64,000 nt of DNA from Arbacia lixula (taxonomy: Eukaryota > Echinodermata > Echinoidea > Arbacioida > Arbaciidae): contig OZ022589.1 of the NCBI GenBank assembly GCA_963669155.1, positions 12,289,874 to 12,353,873 on the forward strand, written 5' to 3'. Below, piece after piece: positions 38,460 through 50,519 of this stretch; position 1 is the first letter of the stretch; each line of letters begins with the position of its first letter. The notes below the pieces were generated by a model that had not been told where the DNA came from, did not search any database, and saw only the letters and a list, made by a program, of their open reading frames with translations. The translations under genes were made by a program, and so were the position numbers.

Positions 38460-39540
38460 TATCCCCCATTTTCATTTTTAAATTATATCTTTAAATAAAT
38501 TATTTTACTTTCTTACTCTGATTTAGTTGTCTTTGTGTGTGCGTGGGGGGGGGGGGGGGGGGAGACTCGGCCGACAAATAATATGTAAGAAAAGAAAATG
38601 ACATTTTTTATAATCAGGAGTTTTTGTCGACAATTGCCAAGGTGTTGCATCACTGTTTGAATTGAGTTTTTACTCGGACAGTTCTCTGCATCCACAATAT
38701 AGATATTTGAGTGTTTCCTTCATCAAAACAATGAGCATTTACATGATTATACATGGATCAGTGTCATGATTACCGTATTGATATATGTCCTGAATTTGAA
38801 AATATTGATGCATTCAAGAATAAAAAAATATATTTGTGGGGAAAATAAGCAACCGTCTACGTCTGATCATCTGAATATAGAGTACCAAAGTGTGACGCCA
38901 TTTGAGCATTATTGTCAAGACAAATGGCTCTAAACAATACGGGCAGAACAAGCAGCGGTGATTACGATGGGGAATGTAATTGAGAATGCGGACACTTTCC
39001 CGATATACAATATCGGACAGGTAAACCTCTCATTGGAGTGAGTTTGTTTAGAGCCAATTTGCCTTGAAAACATGTTCATATGACGACACCACTTCGGTAC
39101 TCTATATGAAAGAATGCTTGCATCGGAAGAGAAAAGAACGAAGATGGCTTTAGAGAAAAAGAGGTGGGGGGAGGGGGTAGAGAGAGAGAGAGAGAGGAAG
39201 GAGGGAGAGAGGTGGAGAGAGAGGAGGTTGGGAGAGAGAGACGGAGAGAAAAGCGAGCGCCATGGAAAAGTAGTAACATTTCAATGGCCAATTATCTCAC
39301 AGCATATAAGATATCACATCATCGTTCATGTTACTACAAGATTATATCAGATTTAGAGGGCTCTCAGGTCACTTTCAGGATACATTTTGGCAACAACCCC
39401 CCCCCCCCCCCCCCCCATGTGATTTTTTTTTCATAAATTACACCCTTCCTTATATCAAAAAGAAAATTACCCCAGTAATAGATAGAAACTTGTTGACAAT
39501 CTGCAAGTATATATGTTTAATACTCTTTGAAAAGGTACCA
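38460..39540. other. No gene recognised; poly-G, GA-rich tract and poly-C
   Basis: Poly-G at 38546-38563, a GA-rich tract (AGAGAGAGAGAGAGGAAGGA) at 39160-39245 and poly-C at 39399-39417. Otherwise AT-rich with no coding support. Confidence 0.6.
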
Positions 39541-39552
39541 ACATCAGCAATC

Positions 39553-39623
39553 GGTCTGTTGGCTCAGTTGGTAGAGCGTCAGACTGATAACCTGAAGGTC
39601 GTGAGTTCGATTCCCGACAGAGG
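39553..39623 (+). tRNA. tRNA-Ile(GAT)-like sequence, probably a pseudogene or SINE head
   Basis: GGCTCAGTTGGTAGAGC gives the D arm (box A). The anticodon arm TCAGA-CTGATAA-CCTGA carries GAT at 39586-39588. AGTTCGATTCC is box B-like. The acceptor stem GGTCTGT/ACAGAGG has two mismatched end pairs and the T stem has a mismatch. A TTTT terminator follows at 39628. GAT isoleucine tRNAs are rare in animal nuclear genomes, and the stem defects argue against a functional tRNA. Confidence 0.5.
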
Positions 39624-39698
39624 TGCTCTTTTGCTTTTTCTCTCGTTGATTTGAAACTAATAGCCTATACGCTAAAATCACCAAGCAAAACCACCGAC

Positions 39699-40035
39699 GT
39701 CTTATAGCCTAGTGGTAGGGTAAGCGCCGGGACTACCTCACACTCGTGCTAGCGAGCACGGGTTCGAAACCCGCTAACTCCAAGGTTGCAAAACCAAGGT
39801 TCAAGGATTGTCGGATGGCCCGGCAAAGGCATTGGGATCACCCTTGTTCCTCCCCTAAAGAGTTAGAGTCTATAGTTTTTATAGGCTACAGTTTTTAGGA
39901 GGTAGGAAAGGATATGCGAATGGGCCGGTCGCCATACCAGAAGGGAACTAATGGTAGTCGGTAAGGGTTATGAGCTTAATTGCGGAAGCCCGAAGTCACG
40001 ACACCTGAACTCCTGGCAGCTTTCGCTTAACTTTT
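39699..40035 (+). mobile_element. tRNA-derived SINE candidate
   Basis: The head has box A TAGCCTAGTGGTAGGG (39705-39720) and box B GGTTCGAAACC (39761-39771) at proper spacing, followed by a roughly 250-bp tRNA-unrelated body. It begins 75 bp after the tRNA-Ile-like sequence. The 3' end is approximate. Confidence 0.6.
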
Positions 40036-40399
40036 TATGTTTTGTTGAAATATTCACTTTAATTTTCCTTCTGTCTCTGATGACAACAATCAACTATAGC
40101 CTATAATCATCTTTCTTGTTCCGCTTTTTAATATTCCATATTCCTCTCAATATTATTATTGTAATGATAGGAAGTCCTGAGACAAGACTAGCACTTCTCA
40201 ATATGGCAACTAGTGTCAACACACACACGTATGAGTTTGAGTTTGATGTTTTATTATCCAAATAAAAAGTATATATAACAAAACATTGCGAAACTGAAAG
40301 TGTTACAAAGGTATTAAAAGGATAAATGGAACCAGAAAATAGCATGAAATGGTAATCTTGTCTGGTACCATTAATACACATAATATTGAGAATACAGTA

Positions 40400-40865
40400 T
40401 GAATAAATGTTGAATACAATACGCTACTAGCTATCATACATACTGTGTAAAATATATTCTGTGATTAAATACAAAGCTTTGGTATCGTCACGAAATAAAA
40501 TGATTAAGGCTCACCAAACACAATGTTTGTAAGAAAAGCAAGAACCTTGGTTAAAAGTAAAGTTCAAAACAATTTATTTCACTAACATTTAACATATCGA
40601 GTTCTACGACACTAATGTTAAAACAATACAATAAATAAATGTTGAATACATGCTATGTTCTGTCTACATACTTTCTACATACTATGTACATACTATGTAC
40701 TAAATACTATGTTGAATACATAGCTAATGAATAAGCTATTTACATCTAGTATAAAATATATTTTGTGATTAAATATAAATACAAATGTTTTGTTATCTTC
40801 ACTAAATAAAAAGATAAAGGATTATCTAACACAATGTTTATAAAGAGGCAAGAACTCTGGTTTAA
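40400..40865. repeat. Internal tandem duplication in the LINE 3' UTR
   Basis: ACACAATGTTTGTAAGAAAA (40520) and ACACAATGTTTATAAAGAGG (40830), AATAAATGTTGAATACA (40400, 40635), and AAAATATATT(C/T)TGTGATTAA (40449, 40753) show a duplicated roughly 300-bp block. Confidence 0.75.
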
Positions 40866-41777
40866 AAAAACAACAACAACGAATTATTCCAGATATTAGA
40901 GTTTTACGAAAGCAACACGACGATGCTTTCTCCCGTATGGATAGGGTTAAATCATTCCACAAGCATGTGCCTCTGAATGACACAGAAAATTTTCCCTGTG
41001 TACTTCTAACCTTAGGCACATTCAACTTCTTACTTTCCGTTTGTCTTGTCTCGTATTGTTGTTACATAAAACTACAATACTGTATTAGGGAATGCGGCAA
41101 TTTACCATTCAATAATTAATACATAAAATACAGATAGATAGTTTATGGAGTTGATACACATTCAATAATTTTAACTCCTGAAATATTGGTTTTGAATGAG
41201 TCCTGATTGGACTAAAGTTTATGATTCTTAGTGCCATTTTTGGCTTAGTAATAAGCACTTCATTGTCGTTTCATAATTACTTCCCCAAACCTCAATTCCA
41301 TATGTCATATGCGGTTGGATTAATGTCTTATACAATAATAATAAAATATGCCTTGGCACAAATCTATATAAAACACCAACCTTTTTTCTGAGACACTTAT
41401 TAACCCTTTTTTAATATGAGGTTTCCAAGTCAAGTGTTGCTCTATATAAACTCCTACAAATGATGCAAAATCAACTTGGACTATTTCAGTCCCTGCTACT
41501 TTGAGCACTCCTTGAGTTACTACTGTCTGTTCCCCCGTATTAACAAATAATTAGTCTTTAAGAGATTCACTGTAAGTTTATTCACCTTACACCACACGTT
41601 ATCAAGATGCATGTTAACTACATCCATATCAATCATATTCAATCTTGGTGGAAATGTATATAACAAATTGGTATCATCGGCAAAAGGACTAAAATTGAAG
41701 TAGTGTGTTGAACTGGGGAAAAAATAATATACATCAAAACAGTGTGGGTCCCAACACGGAACCCTGAGGAACACCAC
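40822..41777 (-). pseudogene. LINE ORF2 fragments: RT C-terminal half and tail
   Basis: 41520-41777 carries FADDTNLLYTF (the FADD catalytic box). 41320-41508 has FVGVYIEQHLTWKPHI. 40822-41025 has GKFSVSFRGTCLWNDLTLSI, the usual ORF2 C-terminus. They are separated by frameshifts and small deletions. Confidence 0.85.
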
Positions 41778-41816
41778 ATGTTATCATCTGTTGTAAAGAA
41801 CTATGTCCATCCTAAT

Positions 41817-42218
41817 TCACAAATTGAAATCTACTAGAAAGATAATCTTTAAACACCTAAGAGGCAGGCCTCTTATTCCATAATGTTCTAATTTACCAAT
41901 CAATATTGCATGATCAATTGTATCAAAAGCCTTTTGGAAATCTAGGAACACACCTAGTGTTGCACTGCCCTTATCCAGTGATTTAAGCACATCGTTAACC
42001 AAATCAATCAAAGACAATTTAGTACTATAATGTTTACGAAACCCATATTGGTGCCTGTACAAGACATTATTCTTTTCTAAATAATCAAGAAATCGCTTGT
42101 TCACTAATTTTTCAAATATGTTGGCCAAAAGAGGCAGAACTGAGATTGGTCTATAATTGCCTGGGATATCTTTTTCCCTTTTTTTTTTTGAAATCTGTGT
42201 AACTTTGGCTACTTTCAT
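41817..42218 (-). pseudogene. LINE ORF2 fragment: reverse transcriptase N-terminal half
   Basis: It contains DIPGNYRPISVLPLLANIFE, HQYGFRKHYSTKLSLIDLVN and GVFLDFQKAFDTIDHAILIG. These are RT motifs 2a, 3 and A of non-LTR elements; the D of the FQKAFDTID block is a catalytic aspartate. It frames out at the end of the GLPLRCLK segment. Confidence 0.9.
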
Positions 42219-43350
42219 TCAAAAAATGACTGATTAAAAAAATATAAGCTAATGGTTTTGCAATTACATCAGCAGCATCCTTCAGCAATTGGGATGGGAT
42301 ATTATCAAAGTCAGAAGCTTTCTTTACATCCAAGTTTACTAAATAATCTCTTACCTCACAATGAGTAACTGGTTCCCAAAATAAAGAGGCAACTATTCTG
42401 TCACTAAGATAATCTTTGAACGTTACATCATCACCATTACCAGTAATTGATTTAGCAAGGTTAGGCCCAACATTCACAAAAAAGTCATTAAACCCTTCTA
42501 ATACTTCTTTAACTGAGGTTACCATTCTCTTATTACCATTAGCATCAATACAGAGCTGATCCACATGTGACGTTTTGGTTTGACTGTTTCCACTCTTCAT
42601 TATCTTATTAATTGACCTCCATGTTTTTGTTGTATCATATTTATACATTACGAATAACTCACTATAATATTTCCTCTTTGCATTCCTTGTAACTGTAGTT
42701 AAGACATTTCTATATGTCTGATATTTTTTCAGATCATCTTCATTGTAATTTGATTTTAATACTTTGCCATACAATTTATGCTTTCTTTTAATTGACTTCT
42801 TAAGGGCTCTAGTCATCCATGGTTTATAATTTTTCTTCCCGGAAGAGTGACGACGAACAATTGGAGCATATCGATTACAAATACTTATGAACAATTTTAC
42901 AAATAAATTATACGCCTTATTTACATCGGTATATTCATATACTTTTTCCCACAGTTCCCTATGTAAACTATCACAAAACTGCTCTATCTCATAATATTTA
43001 TAACTTCTATATTGTACTTCTCCTTGTGGTTGCCGTTTTATTGAACAATCTTCAAAAATAGCAAATATAGGAAAACTTTTACTTGTACCAGCACATATGC
43101 GCTCTACAACCATGTTTGTGTAGATATGATCAATCAAGGAACCTAATGTGGGTGTTACCCTGGTAAGGGGGTGAATGAGTTGATACATCCCCAAACATAC
43201 TAAGGATGTAGCAAACATTTCCGAGGTTATGCTGAGATCATTCAAATCAATATTGAAATCGCCCATTAAAATACAAAACTTTTTATCAACTTTATTTTTT
43301 TCTAACACAGAACTGGTTAATATCACTGTTGGGTTTTCTGTAAATGACAC
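42151..43350 (-). pseudogene. LINE ORF2 fragment: endonuclease C-terminal part and linker, 399 codons
   Basis: It contains CILMGDFNIDL (endonuclease GDFN motif), TLGSLIDHIYTNM, KPWMTRALKKSIKRKHKLY, FNDFFVNVGPNLA and VKKASDFDNIPSQLLKDAAD, the region just before RT. This is the longest uninterrupted frame in the window with protein-like sequence. The frame then breaks before the RT core. Confidence 0.88.
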
Positions 43351-43387
43351 CTACAACAACTGTGCAATTATCAATCTGAACCTCAAT

Positions 43388-43600
43388 TCATAATGATTCA
43401 ACAAAGTTAACATCATACAATAAAATTTTATATTTTATAGAGTGAACATAGACTCCAACACCTCCTCCTCGTATGCCAGGGTCCCTACAGTTCACTTCCA
43501 AAGTGTACCCGTCAATCCCAAGAATATCTGCATCAGATACATTCCAGACTTCAGACAATCCAATTAAATGAAATTTTGATTTAATGCACTCTTCATACAA
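43388..43600 (-). pseudogene. LINE ORF2 fragment: endonuclease N-terminal part
   Basis: It reads LIGLSEVWNVSDADILGIDG, then GIRGGGVGVYVHSIKYKI. The L.E.W and GGGV..Y motifs belong to the APE-type endonuclease of non-LTR elements. It continues in another frame to 43350. Confidence 0.85.
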
Positions 43601-43689
43601 TAATCTTAAGGCATCAATATCTTTATTTAAAAACCTAATATATAAATGTGAGATTGCAAAAGCTTTTCGGAACTTTGAACATAGTCTGC

Positions 43690-45160
43690 TGCAATAAACA
43701 AGATCACATCATGGTGTCAGAAGTCCAAGAACCAGCTCAGAAAATTTCAAATATGACAACCAATCTAAGCCACTCAGCGCCATTAGACTCGACAGGAAAT
43801 GTAGCAGAAAATTTTAAACGTTTCAAACAGGGGTTTGAACTGTACAATATGTTGCTAGTGGTCTGTCGAAAAAGATGAAAAACACAGACATCCATGCTTC
43901 TGCATGTCATAGGAGAAATATACAATACATTCACATTTGCCGTGCCTGGTAATGAGATGAGACTTGAGAAAGTGATGGAAAATTTGAGAGCTATTGCATG
44001 CCAAAACGAAATGTGACGTATGAGAGGCACACATTTTCAAAAGGTCACAAGAGGTCAGTGACAATATTGATCATTACGCAACAGAATTGCGCAATCGCGT
44101 ACAGTCGTGTGAGTTCGGATAGTTGACTAACAGTCTGATACGGGATATCATCTGTGGTATTTTGGACGATTGTGTTCGTGAACGTTTGCTGATGCAGGAT
44201 GATCTGACGCTAGAGAAGGCGTTGCAGCTTTGTCGTGCTGCTGAAACCACTCGAACTCAGGCCCACGAGCTGAGTTCCACCAGTAAGAGAGTCTGACTTG
44301 ATGCTCTAGGGATTAAGAAACAGTCGTTCAAGTCAGCATCACACAAAGGCCCAAAACAACAAAGTCAGAAATCAAAATATGCTTGTGGTAGATGTGGATA
44401 TATAGGCACAGTAGAAATGCCTGTCCGGCACAAGGTCAGATCTGCAAGAAATGTGGTAGAGAATCATTTTGCAAAGAGTTATTGGTTGGTGTTGTTGATT
44501 CTTCTGATCAATGGACGGTCAATCTTGTAGTGAATGAAAGGCCAGTGGATTTCAAGTTATATACTGGTACTCAGATCAACCTCCTTCCACAATCAGTGTA
44601 TCAGACGTTAAAACCCATACCAAAGCTACATTCAGCTAAAGTTCACAGGCTATAATCGGGGAGCCATCCCTGTGAAGGGTCGTTGTTTTCTATTCTATTT
44701 AGCCTATTTCTCTCCACTGCTGAAGGAAGGCCTCCTCCTCATTTTTCCATCTTGATCTATCTTGTGCCGTTCGTTTCCATGTCACACTACCATATTCTCC
44801 AACCGGACCCGAAAAGGGTGACAGCCATCAGAAACATGGAAAGACCACAATGTAAACAAGACGTCCAAAGTCAGCCCCTCCCAGAAGTTTGCTTGACAAG
44901 AAAAATGAGTGGATGTGGCAAGACGCACAAGAGAAAGCCTGGCATCAACTTAAAGAAGCTCTGACAGAACAACCAGTGCTACAATTCTATGACTGCGCAA
45001 AACCAACAAAAGTATCAGCAGGTGCTTCAAAGAATTGCCTCGGTTCGGCGCTACTGCAGGTACATGATCACGAATGGGTTCCTGGGAAGCCAGACAGCTT
45101 AAAATCTGATTTCCACTTATCTATCTTAGTTTTCAATGGCCATTTTGAATAACCATACAC
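43690..45160 (+). mobile_element. Degenerate Ty3/gypsy-type retrotransposon internal region
   Basis: In plus-strand order: a gag-like stretch (LEKALQLCRAAETTRTQAHE at about 44210-44270), a zinc-knuckle-like cluster (CGRCG, then CPAQGQICKKCGR at about 44385-44450), an aspartic-protease-like stretch in which the expected catalytic D-T-G is altered, an RT connection stretch (RVTAIRNMERPQ) and an RNase H-like stretch (VLQFYDCAKPTKVSA). Frames are interrupted many times and much of RT is missing. No LTRs or integrase were recognised. It lies between two LINEs of opposite orientation. Dead copy. Confidence 0.75.
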
Positions 45161-45627
45161 CTTTGAGCGAAAAATAAGAAAGAATTGTACCTACATTTTA
45201 CATCAAAACCTAACTACTACTAGAACGACATGGCAAAAATAGGGATCACCGGCGAGCGTATTATGTCATAGCCCATGACGTATGAGGGGGAAGGCTCGGT
45301 TGATTGCGATCGAGTGCAAGCTTGGCTTTCGCGTGTTTTAACATAGCTTGCTATGCGTTGACAGTGATTTTGCGAATATTTTCCGAGTGCTTTTTCTGAT
45401 TAAATCGTCTTAGAAATTGTCATCAGTATGAGCAATCCAGAGGATTTGATTTAGTGGATTATCCAACCATGGTGTAACTATGAACTAACGTATTCCCGAG
45501 AAATGTGTCGATACCCCTAGATTTATAGCTGCCTGTATTGCAACTCCCACTCCCAAGGCCACTCACTCGCGGCACTAGTTCAGCAGTGTATATATTTCGG
45601 CACTTATTTTATGAATTTGACACGCTG

Positions 45628-45700
45628 AACCTAACCCTGATCATAACCCTGATTCTCAATCTAGCCCTGACCCCAACCCTAACCCTAGACAACTTCTTTG
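45628..45700. repeat. Degenerate CCCTAA-like stretch
   Basis: AACCCTGA/AACCCTAA-type words recur between 45628 and 45695, including CCAACCCTAACCCTAGAC. Only about two perfect CCCTAA units. The metazoan telomere repeat is TTAGGG, but this is too short to call an interstitial telomere. Confidence 0.35.
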
Positions 45701-46512
45701 CCGTTGAATTCCTCCAAAAAGTGATTTCTAGGTCTGCATTAGCGCCCGTTTAGGCCCTATTAGCCCCGAGACTGCTACGCGACTATACATCCACCCGTGA
45801 CTAGCCCCGTACGCTGCCGTGGATACACTATACCTGTAGTTGAACCAGCGCCGAGCTGTGAGCCGAGGCTGAGCGAGAAATTCGTCGCAATTCGTCGAAA
45901 AACAAAACAACGAGGTTTTACGATCCCTGATTTTCTTCTTTTTCTCGAATTCAAATCCAAATTCAAATTCAAATTCAAATTCAAATTTATTTCGCATAAG
46001 AAAAAAAAATCAAAACATACATACAACAATAACTACAATGACAATAAAATGTGAGGGCTAACCGAGAAGGTGCAAGCACCTGTGAGGGCCGGTTAGCCCT
46101 TTAAACATGCAACATACAATTAAACACGAGGATTACATGTATACTTGAATTATTCGATAAAAGTACAGAACATGTGTGATAACAATGATAAATAATCATT
46201 TGTACTTTTATTATTAGCCCATCCCAAATAATGTTAAATGTAATAATTTTAGTTCATGATTGTATTAATTAAGCTGGATTTAAGTGAGTGTTTGAATGAA
46301 TTGTAAAATTACAGACCTGTAATTTGTTTCGGAATAGAATTCCATACCTTAGGTCCATGGTGAATAATGGACGACGATTGAAGCGAGCTTCAGACCCCTA
46401 TAAATTATATTTGTTGGCATTACGGGTATTATACTTGTATATCTGTGAATTCAATTGAAAGAAGTTATCAAAACATTGGGGTAGCACTCCGTGTAAATAT
46501 TTAAACATAAAA

Positions 46513-48181
46513 TTAGCCACTTGAAATATTTAACACTGACAATGCTTCAAGTATTGGCGCAGAGGGTGGCTGGTAGTGTGCGCAATTACAAATACGTAAA
46601 ACCATTTTCTGAATTTTATGTAATTGGTCTAAGTCTGTCCGTTCCGAATTAATTCCCCATACAAGATTACAATAGTACAGATACGGCAAGATCATGCTAC
46701 TATACATCATAAATAAATTTTCCTGCGAGAGAGTATCTTTAAGTCTGTATATCATACCTGCATTACGACTGACTTTAGATAATATTACATTGACAGGTTC
46801 AGACCATGACAATGTTTCATTTAATGAAATACCTAGTAAATTAACTGACGAACATTGTTCTACACTCTGTCCGTTAACAAGAATTGAAAGATGAATATCA
46901 TGCAATTTCAAGGGCTTCTTTTTAAAATGAACAATTTTTTTTCCTGAACATTAATGGATAATCTATTAGCTTTTAACCAATCGGTTACATTTAATAAATT
47001 TTCTTTTTTTTTCGGCAACAGACTCGGGGAGATTGCTTGATGAGTAAAATATACTGGTATCATCAGCGAATTGATAAAATGTTAGTAACGACGATGCGTT
47101 TGATATGTCATTGATGTAAACTAAAAACAATAGTGGTCCCAATATTGAACCTAAGTTGTGGTACCCCAATTGATGGATGAAACATTATGAACAAATGTAA
47201 ACTGACTTCTTTTAGACAGATAGTCACGAAACAAATCCAATACCTCGAATACCATATGAATATAATTTTGATAAGATAATCTCTTGATCCATGGTATCGA
47301 ATCGAGAAAAATACCTAACACAGATTCATTTAATTCGAACGAACGCGTGATTTTTTCATAAATATTTAACAAAATATGTTCACAAGAGTGCTTCTCCCTG
47401 AAACCAAACTGATATTTATTGAGAATATTGTTTACTTTTGAATATTTGAACAACCTGTTGTACATTAATCTTTCGAGAAATTTCGAGAAACAAGGAAACA
47501 GTGAAATAGGCCGATAATTGTCAAATAGGTGTGGGTTATTTGTTGTGGATTGGCACAACTTTCGATAATAGTTTAGAGGGAACTTTGCCTGTGATAAATG
47601 AAAGATTAAATATATGTTTCAGTCGTAATACTATATAATATTCGTTATGACCTTAGGACTGATGTTATCAGAAACACAGCTTTTATTGGTTCTTAACCTT
47701 CTGCCAATATTGATAATTTCTCCTTCCGAAGTAGGAAGTATAAACAAAGAGCTAATATGATTTGACAAAAGGTGCTCATGGAAATATTTACATGAGCTTG
47801 GGATTGTATTACTCAGAGATAAGCCTTTTTCAGTGAAATAATTGTTGAATGTATTTGCTATATCACGTGGTCTATTCAAGATGGAGCCATTATGTTCAAA
47901 TTCGGAAGGAATATCGGATTTTGTTTTACCAATTAAGTCATTTATGATTTTCCATGTTTTTCTGATATTATTTTTTTATTACTTTCCATGAGTCGTAAGT
48001 AATGTTGTTTACGTGCGTTCTTGTTTATATTTCCTACCTTGTTTCTAAGAGATTTAAACTTTTTTTCATTACACGATGTTCGCCGAGAACAAAATCTTTC
48101 ATACGATTTATTTTTCTTTCTTATCATTGTAAGAATTCCTCTCGTGATCCATGGTTTTCTTGATACACGTTTTAATTTCAA
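46513..48181 (-). pseudogene. LINE ORF2: linker, reverse transcriptase and C-terminus remnant
   Basis: RKPWITRGILTMIRKKNKSY (linker); DNYRPISLFPCFSKFLERLM, YQFGFREKHSCEHIL, GSILGPLLFLVYINDI and YQFADDTSIFYSS (RT motifs, FADD box at about 47060); VNLLGISLNETLSW and LFMMYSSMILPYLYYCNLVW (C-terminal domain). Several frameshifts. Similar in layout to the 40.2-43.6 kb LINE but clearly a different family. Confidence 0.9.
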
Positions 48182-48990
48182 GTGATAACTGGGAAATGTT
48201 TATCATATAACTCTTGGAAAATAGAAATTAATTTATTATACGAGTCATCGGCATCATCACTCTGAAAAACAGTGATCCAGTCTTGAATTATCAGGTCAGA
48301 GCGAAATCTCCTTAAAGCAGACGCAGTAGTTTTACGATGTGAATGCATTTTATTGGATTTGTTTCGCGGCTGATTTTCCTTTTTAACTGTAGCTATTGGC
48401 ATATGATCCGTTATATCAGTATAAAGTATATCCAGGCGATAAATTAAATACATTGGTGAGTACGTTATCGATGAGGGAGCTACAGTGAGTAGTTACACGT
48501 GTTGGGTGTTCGATCTAGTGAAAGAAACCATTGAGACCCGCAATATTGATAAAATTAGATACAACACTAGAACTGACCTTGAGTAAGTTTATATTAAAGT
48601 CACAGATGACGTAAAAATCCTTTATTTTCTTTGGACAACACTTTCAATACATATTCCATATACGTCAAAAAAAAGAACATTAATGTTCGATTTGGGAGGT
48701 CGATAGACCATTCCAAGCACAATATTTTTTTCTTTCATAACATCACTTTCAACAAAGGGTACTTCACACGCACTACATTCTATGACTAAATCATTTCTTA
48801 GTTTATAAGTCAGATTATTCTTTAAAAGTAAACCCACTCCTCCGCCTTTACCAAGAGGTCTATTACGATTTATAAAAGTATACCCACTGAGATGAATCAA
48901 AGATTCTGTAGATGAATTTCACCATGTTTCTGTAAAAGCTATGGTAGAGAATGATACATTCAGAGTTTCGAGAAAAACAGAAATATTATC
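48178..48990 (-). pseudogene. LINE ORF2: endonuclease domain remnant
   Basis: FSTIAFTETW near 48920, HLSGYTFINRNRPLGKGGGV, IVLGMVYRPPKSNINVLF (48622-48900) and ITDHMPIATV near 48400 are the E, GGGV, (V/I)YRPP and DH motifs of APE-type endonucleases. It is split over three frames. Confidence 0.85.
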
Positions 48991-48998
48991 AATTTTTT

Positions 48999-49430
48999 TT
49001 ACAAGACTACTTGAATTAAATGAATTGTACTGAAATTGCTAGACGCATTACCAAATGCACTATTGAATTCATCTTCCAAATGATATCTGCATTTATCAAC
49101 TTTCATTTTTACATTATTTACAAACAGATAGTTGACATCGTTATTATCCTCCTCTTCATCATCGGAATTACACATTGTTAACATGTCTTCATATAATAAA
49201 GAAGAAACATCAGAGGTATAATTACAAAATGGAACACATTCGAATAATACTGAATCATGTACTGAGTAAAGTTGTAATATATTTGAAACGCAGTTTTGAC
49301 AATAACAAGTAACATCATTTATATCATGTTTACAATTACTCTCAGGAAAGGAACGAAGAAAGATGTAATCATTGGGTACAACAGGGTCTAGAGAAGGCAT
49401 ATAAAAGACAACAAACGCACAACACTTCAA
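48999..49430 (-). pseudogene. LINE ORF2 N-terminal region
   Basis: A 143-codon frame with CYCQNCVSNILQLYSVH, a DDEEEDNNDV acidic stretch, and CRYHLEDEFNSAFGNASSNF followed by STIHL, the run-in to the endonuclease in this LINE group. It ends by frameshift. Confidence 0.7.
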
Positions 49431-49589
49431 ACGTCACCACTTTACAAAAGGAAAAAAAAGTCAAAACAAGTTGAAAAATGAATTCTCTTTCAAAAGAATT
49501 TGTAAAATAAAGAATGTCAGATGTATTTACAGTTAACCTTTACAGTTTTAGTACCATAAGTACATTTGCACTAAAAAGTGCAATTACAT

Positions 49590-50510
49590 TCAAAGTTTTT
49601 TCAATTCGTGTTCATTCCGAATGATTTTCTTTATCGTCTTTCCTTCCGTTGCTTGAAGCAACACAACAACACGTCCATCTGAAGTCCAGGCGTCGCGAAC
49701 TTTGTCATGTTTCTTCGCCGTCCACAGGAGTTCCTGATTCGTGCGTGTTAGCGCTTCATCGATGGTCATTCCCGTTCCCTTCAGCCGTCTGCGAGCCCTG
49801 ATGACTTCATTGCGCTTGGGATATGTGGTGAACTTTACTATGCATGATTGCTCTCGATCTCGGATTCCGGTGCGCTTTCCGCGAACGCGTCTCGAAGTTG
49901 GTAGATGCCGACATAGGCGCGGATGCGGATGCGTACGACGATGCAACTGATGATGGGGCACGACCACTGATCTCCCCACTGGGCACGACCGGGGACACCT
50001 CCGCCGTCTGAAGTGACGTCATTATGCTTCCGATGAGAGCGGTCGATATCGTTGGGGTTACCGCTATGCTGAAGCTTTCGCTGACAATCTTACAAAGGAG
50101 CTGATCTGTGTCCTCATGCCCTTCTTCGCTTTCTTTGATGCCGTAGAACTTCAAGCAGTTACGTCTTGATTATTGTTCAGACTCGTTCATTTCTATGCGA
50201 AGGTTAGAAAGGGCTGTTTCATGGCTTTTCATCTGGCGATTCATTCGCTGGAGCTCAGATTCTTTGGCCCGTAAGCTGGTTTCTAGGTCCAGTATGCGGG
50301 CGTCGTTTCGCTCCAGTCATTCTGCAGAATCAGCATACTTTAGTTCGATGTCATTTACACGATTAAGAAGGTGGCTGATTTGTTTAACAACAGCTTTTTC
50401 CACAGCTTTTTCTATAGCCTCGAAGAAAGCATTGCTTTTCAGATAATCTTGAATGGCAACAGCGGCTGCAGCTTCGGCTTTAGCTTTGGCAGCTATCTTT
50501 GCGTAATGTA
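49590..50510 (-). pseudogene. LINE ORF1-like (RNA-binding chaperone) remnant
   Basis: The N-terminal part reads KAKAEAAAAVAIQDYLKSNA, with heptad-like helices after it (SELQRMNRQMKSHETALSNL), i.e. a coiled coil. Then NCLKFYGIKESEEGHEDTDQ, a form seen in LINE ORF1 RNA-recognition-like domains. The C-terminal part has IVKFTTYPKRNEVIRARRRL. Internal stops at about 50320 and 50170. ORF1 proteins coat LINE RNA. Confidence 0.75.
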
Positions 50511-50519
50511 CATGTATTT

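Larger units (their letters stand above)
40231..43640 (-). mobile_element. Decayed LINE (CR1/L2/jockey group), nearly full ORF2
   Basis: In minus-strand order it has an endonuclease domain, the EN-RT linker, reverse transcriptase and C-terminus, then a 3' UTR and a GAGTTTGAGTTT-type tail at 40233-40246. The encoded enzyme would nick DNA and prime reverse transcription at the nick. Frames change several times, so it is inactive. The 3' UTR contains a roughly 300-bp internal duplication. ORF1 was not found. Confidence 0.9.
45949..50510 (-). mobile_element. LINE with ORF1 and ORF2 (CR1/L2-like group), decayed, microsatellite tail
   Basis: In minus-strand order: ORF1 coiled coil and basic region (50510-49590), ORF2 N-terminal part (49430-48999), endonuclease (about 48990-48450), linker, RT (47558-46966), C-terminus (46911-46513), 3' UTR and an AAATTTGAATTTG tail at 45949-45988. 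It is about 4.5 kb, close to full length for this group. There are many frame breaks. Stop-split frames show it cannot mobilise itself. Confidence 0.9.

Noticed and set aside
39553..39623. Functional nuclear tRNA-Ile
   Set aside because: Mismatched acceptor and T stems and an unusual anticodon; more likely a pseudogene or SINE head.
41817..43600. Host gene encoding a reverse transcriptase-related protein
   Set aside because: Frame breaks, EN-RT order and a microsatellite tail show a dead LINE.
45628..45700. Interstitial telomere from a chromosome fusion
   Set aside because: Only about two exact CCCTAA units in a degenerate ACCCTGA-like context.
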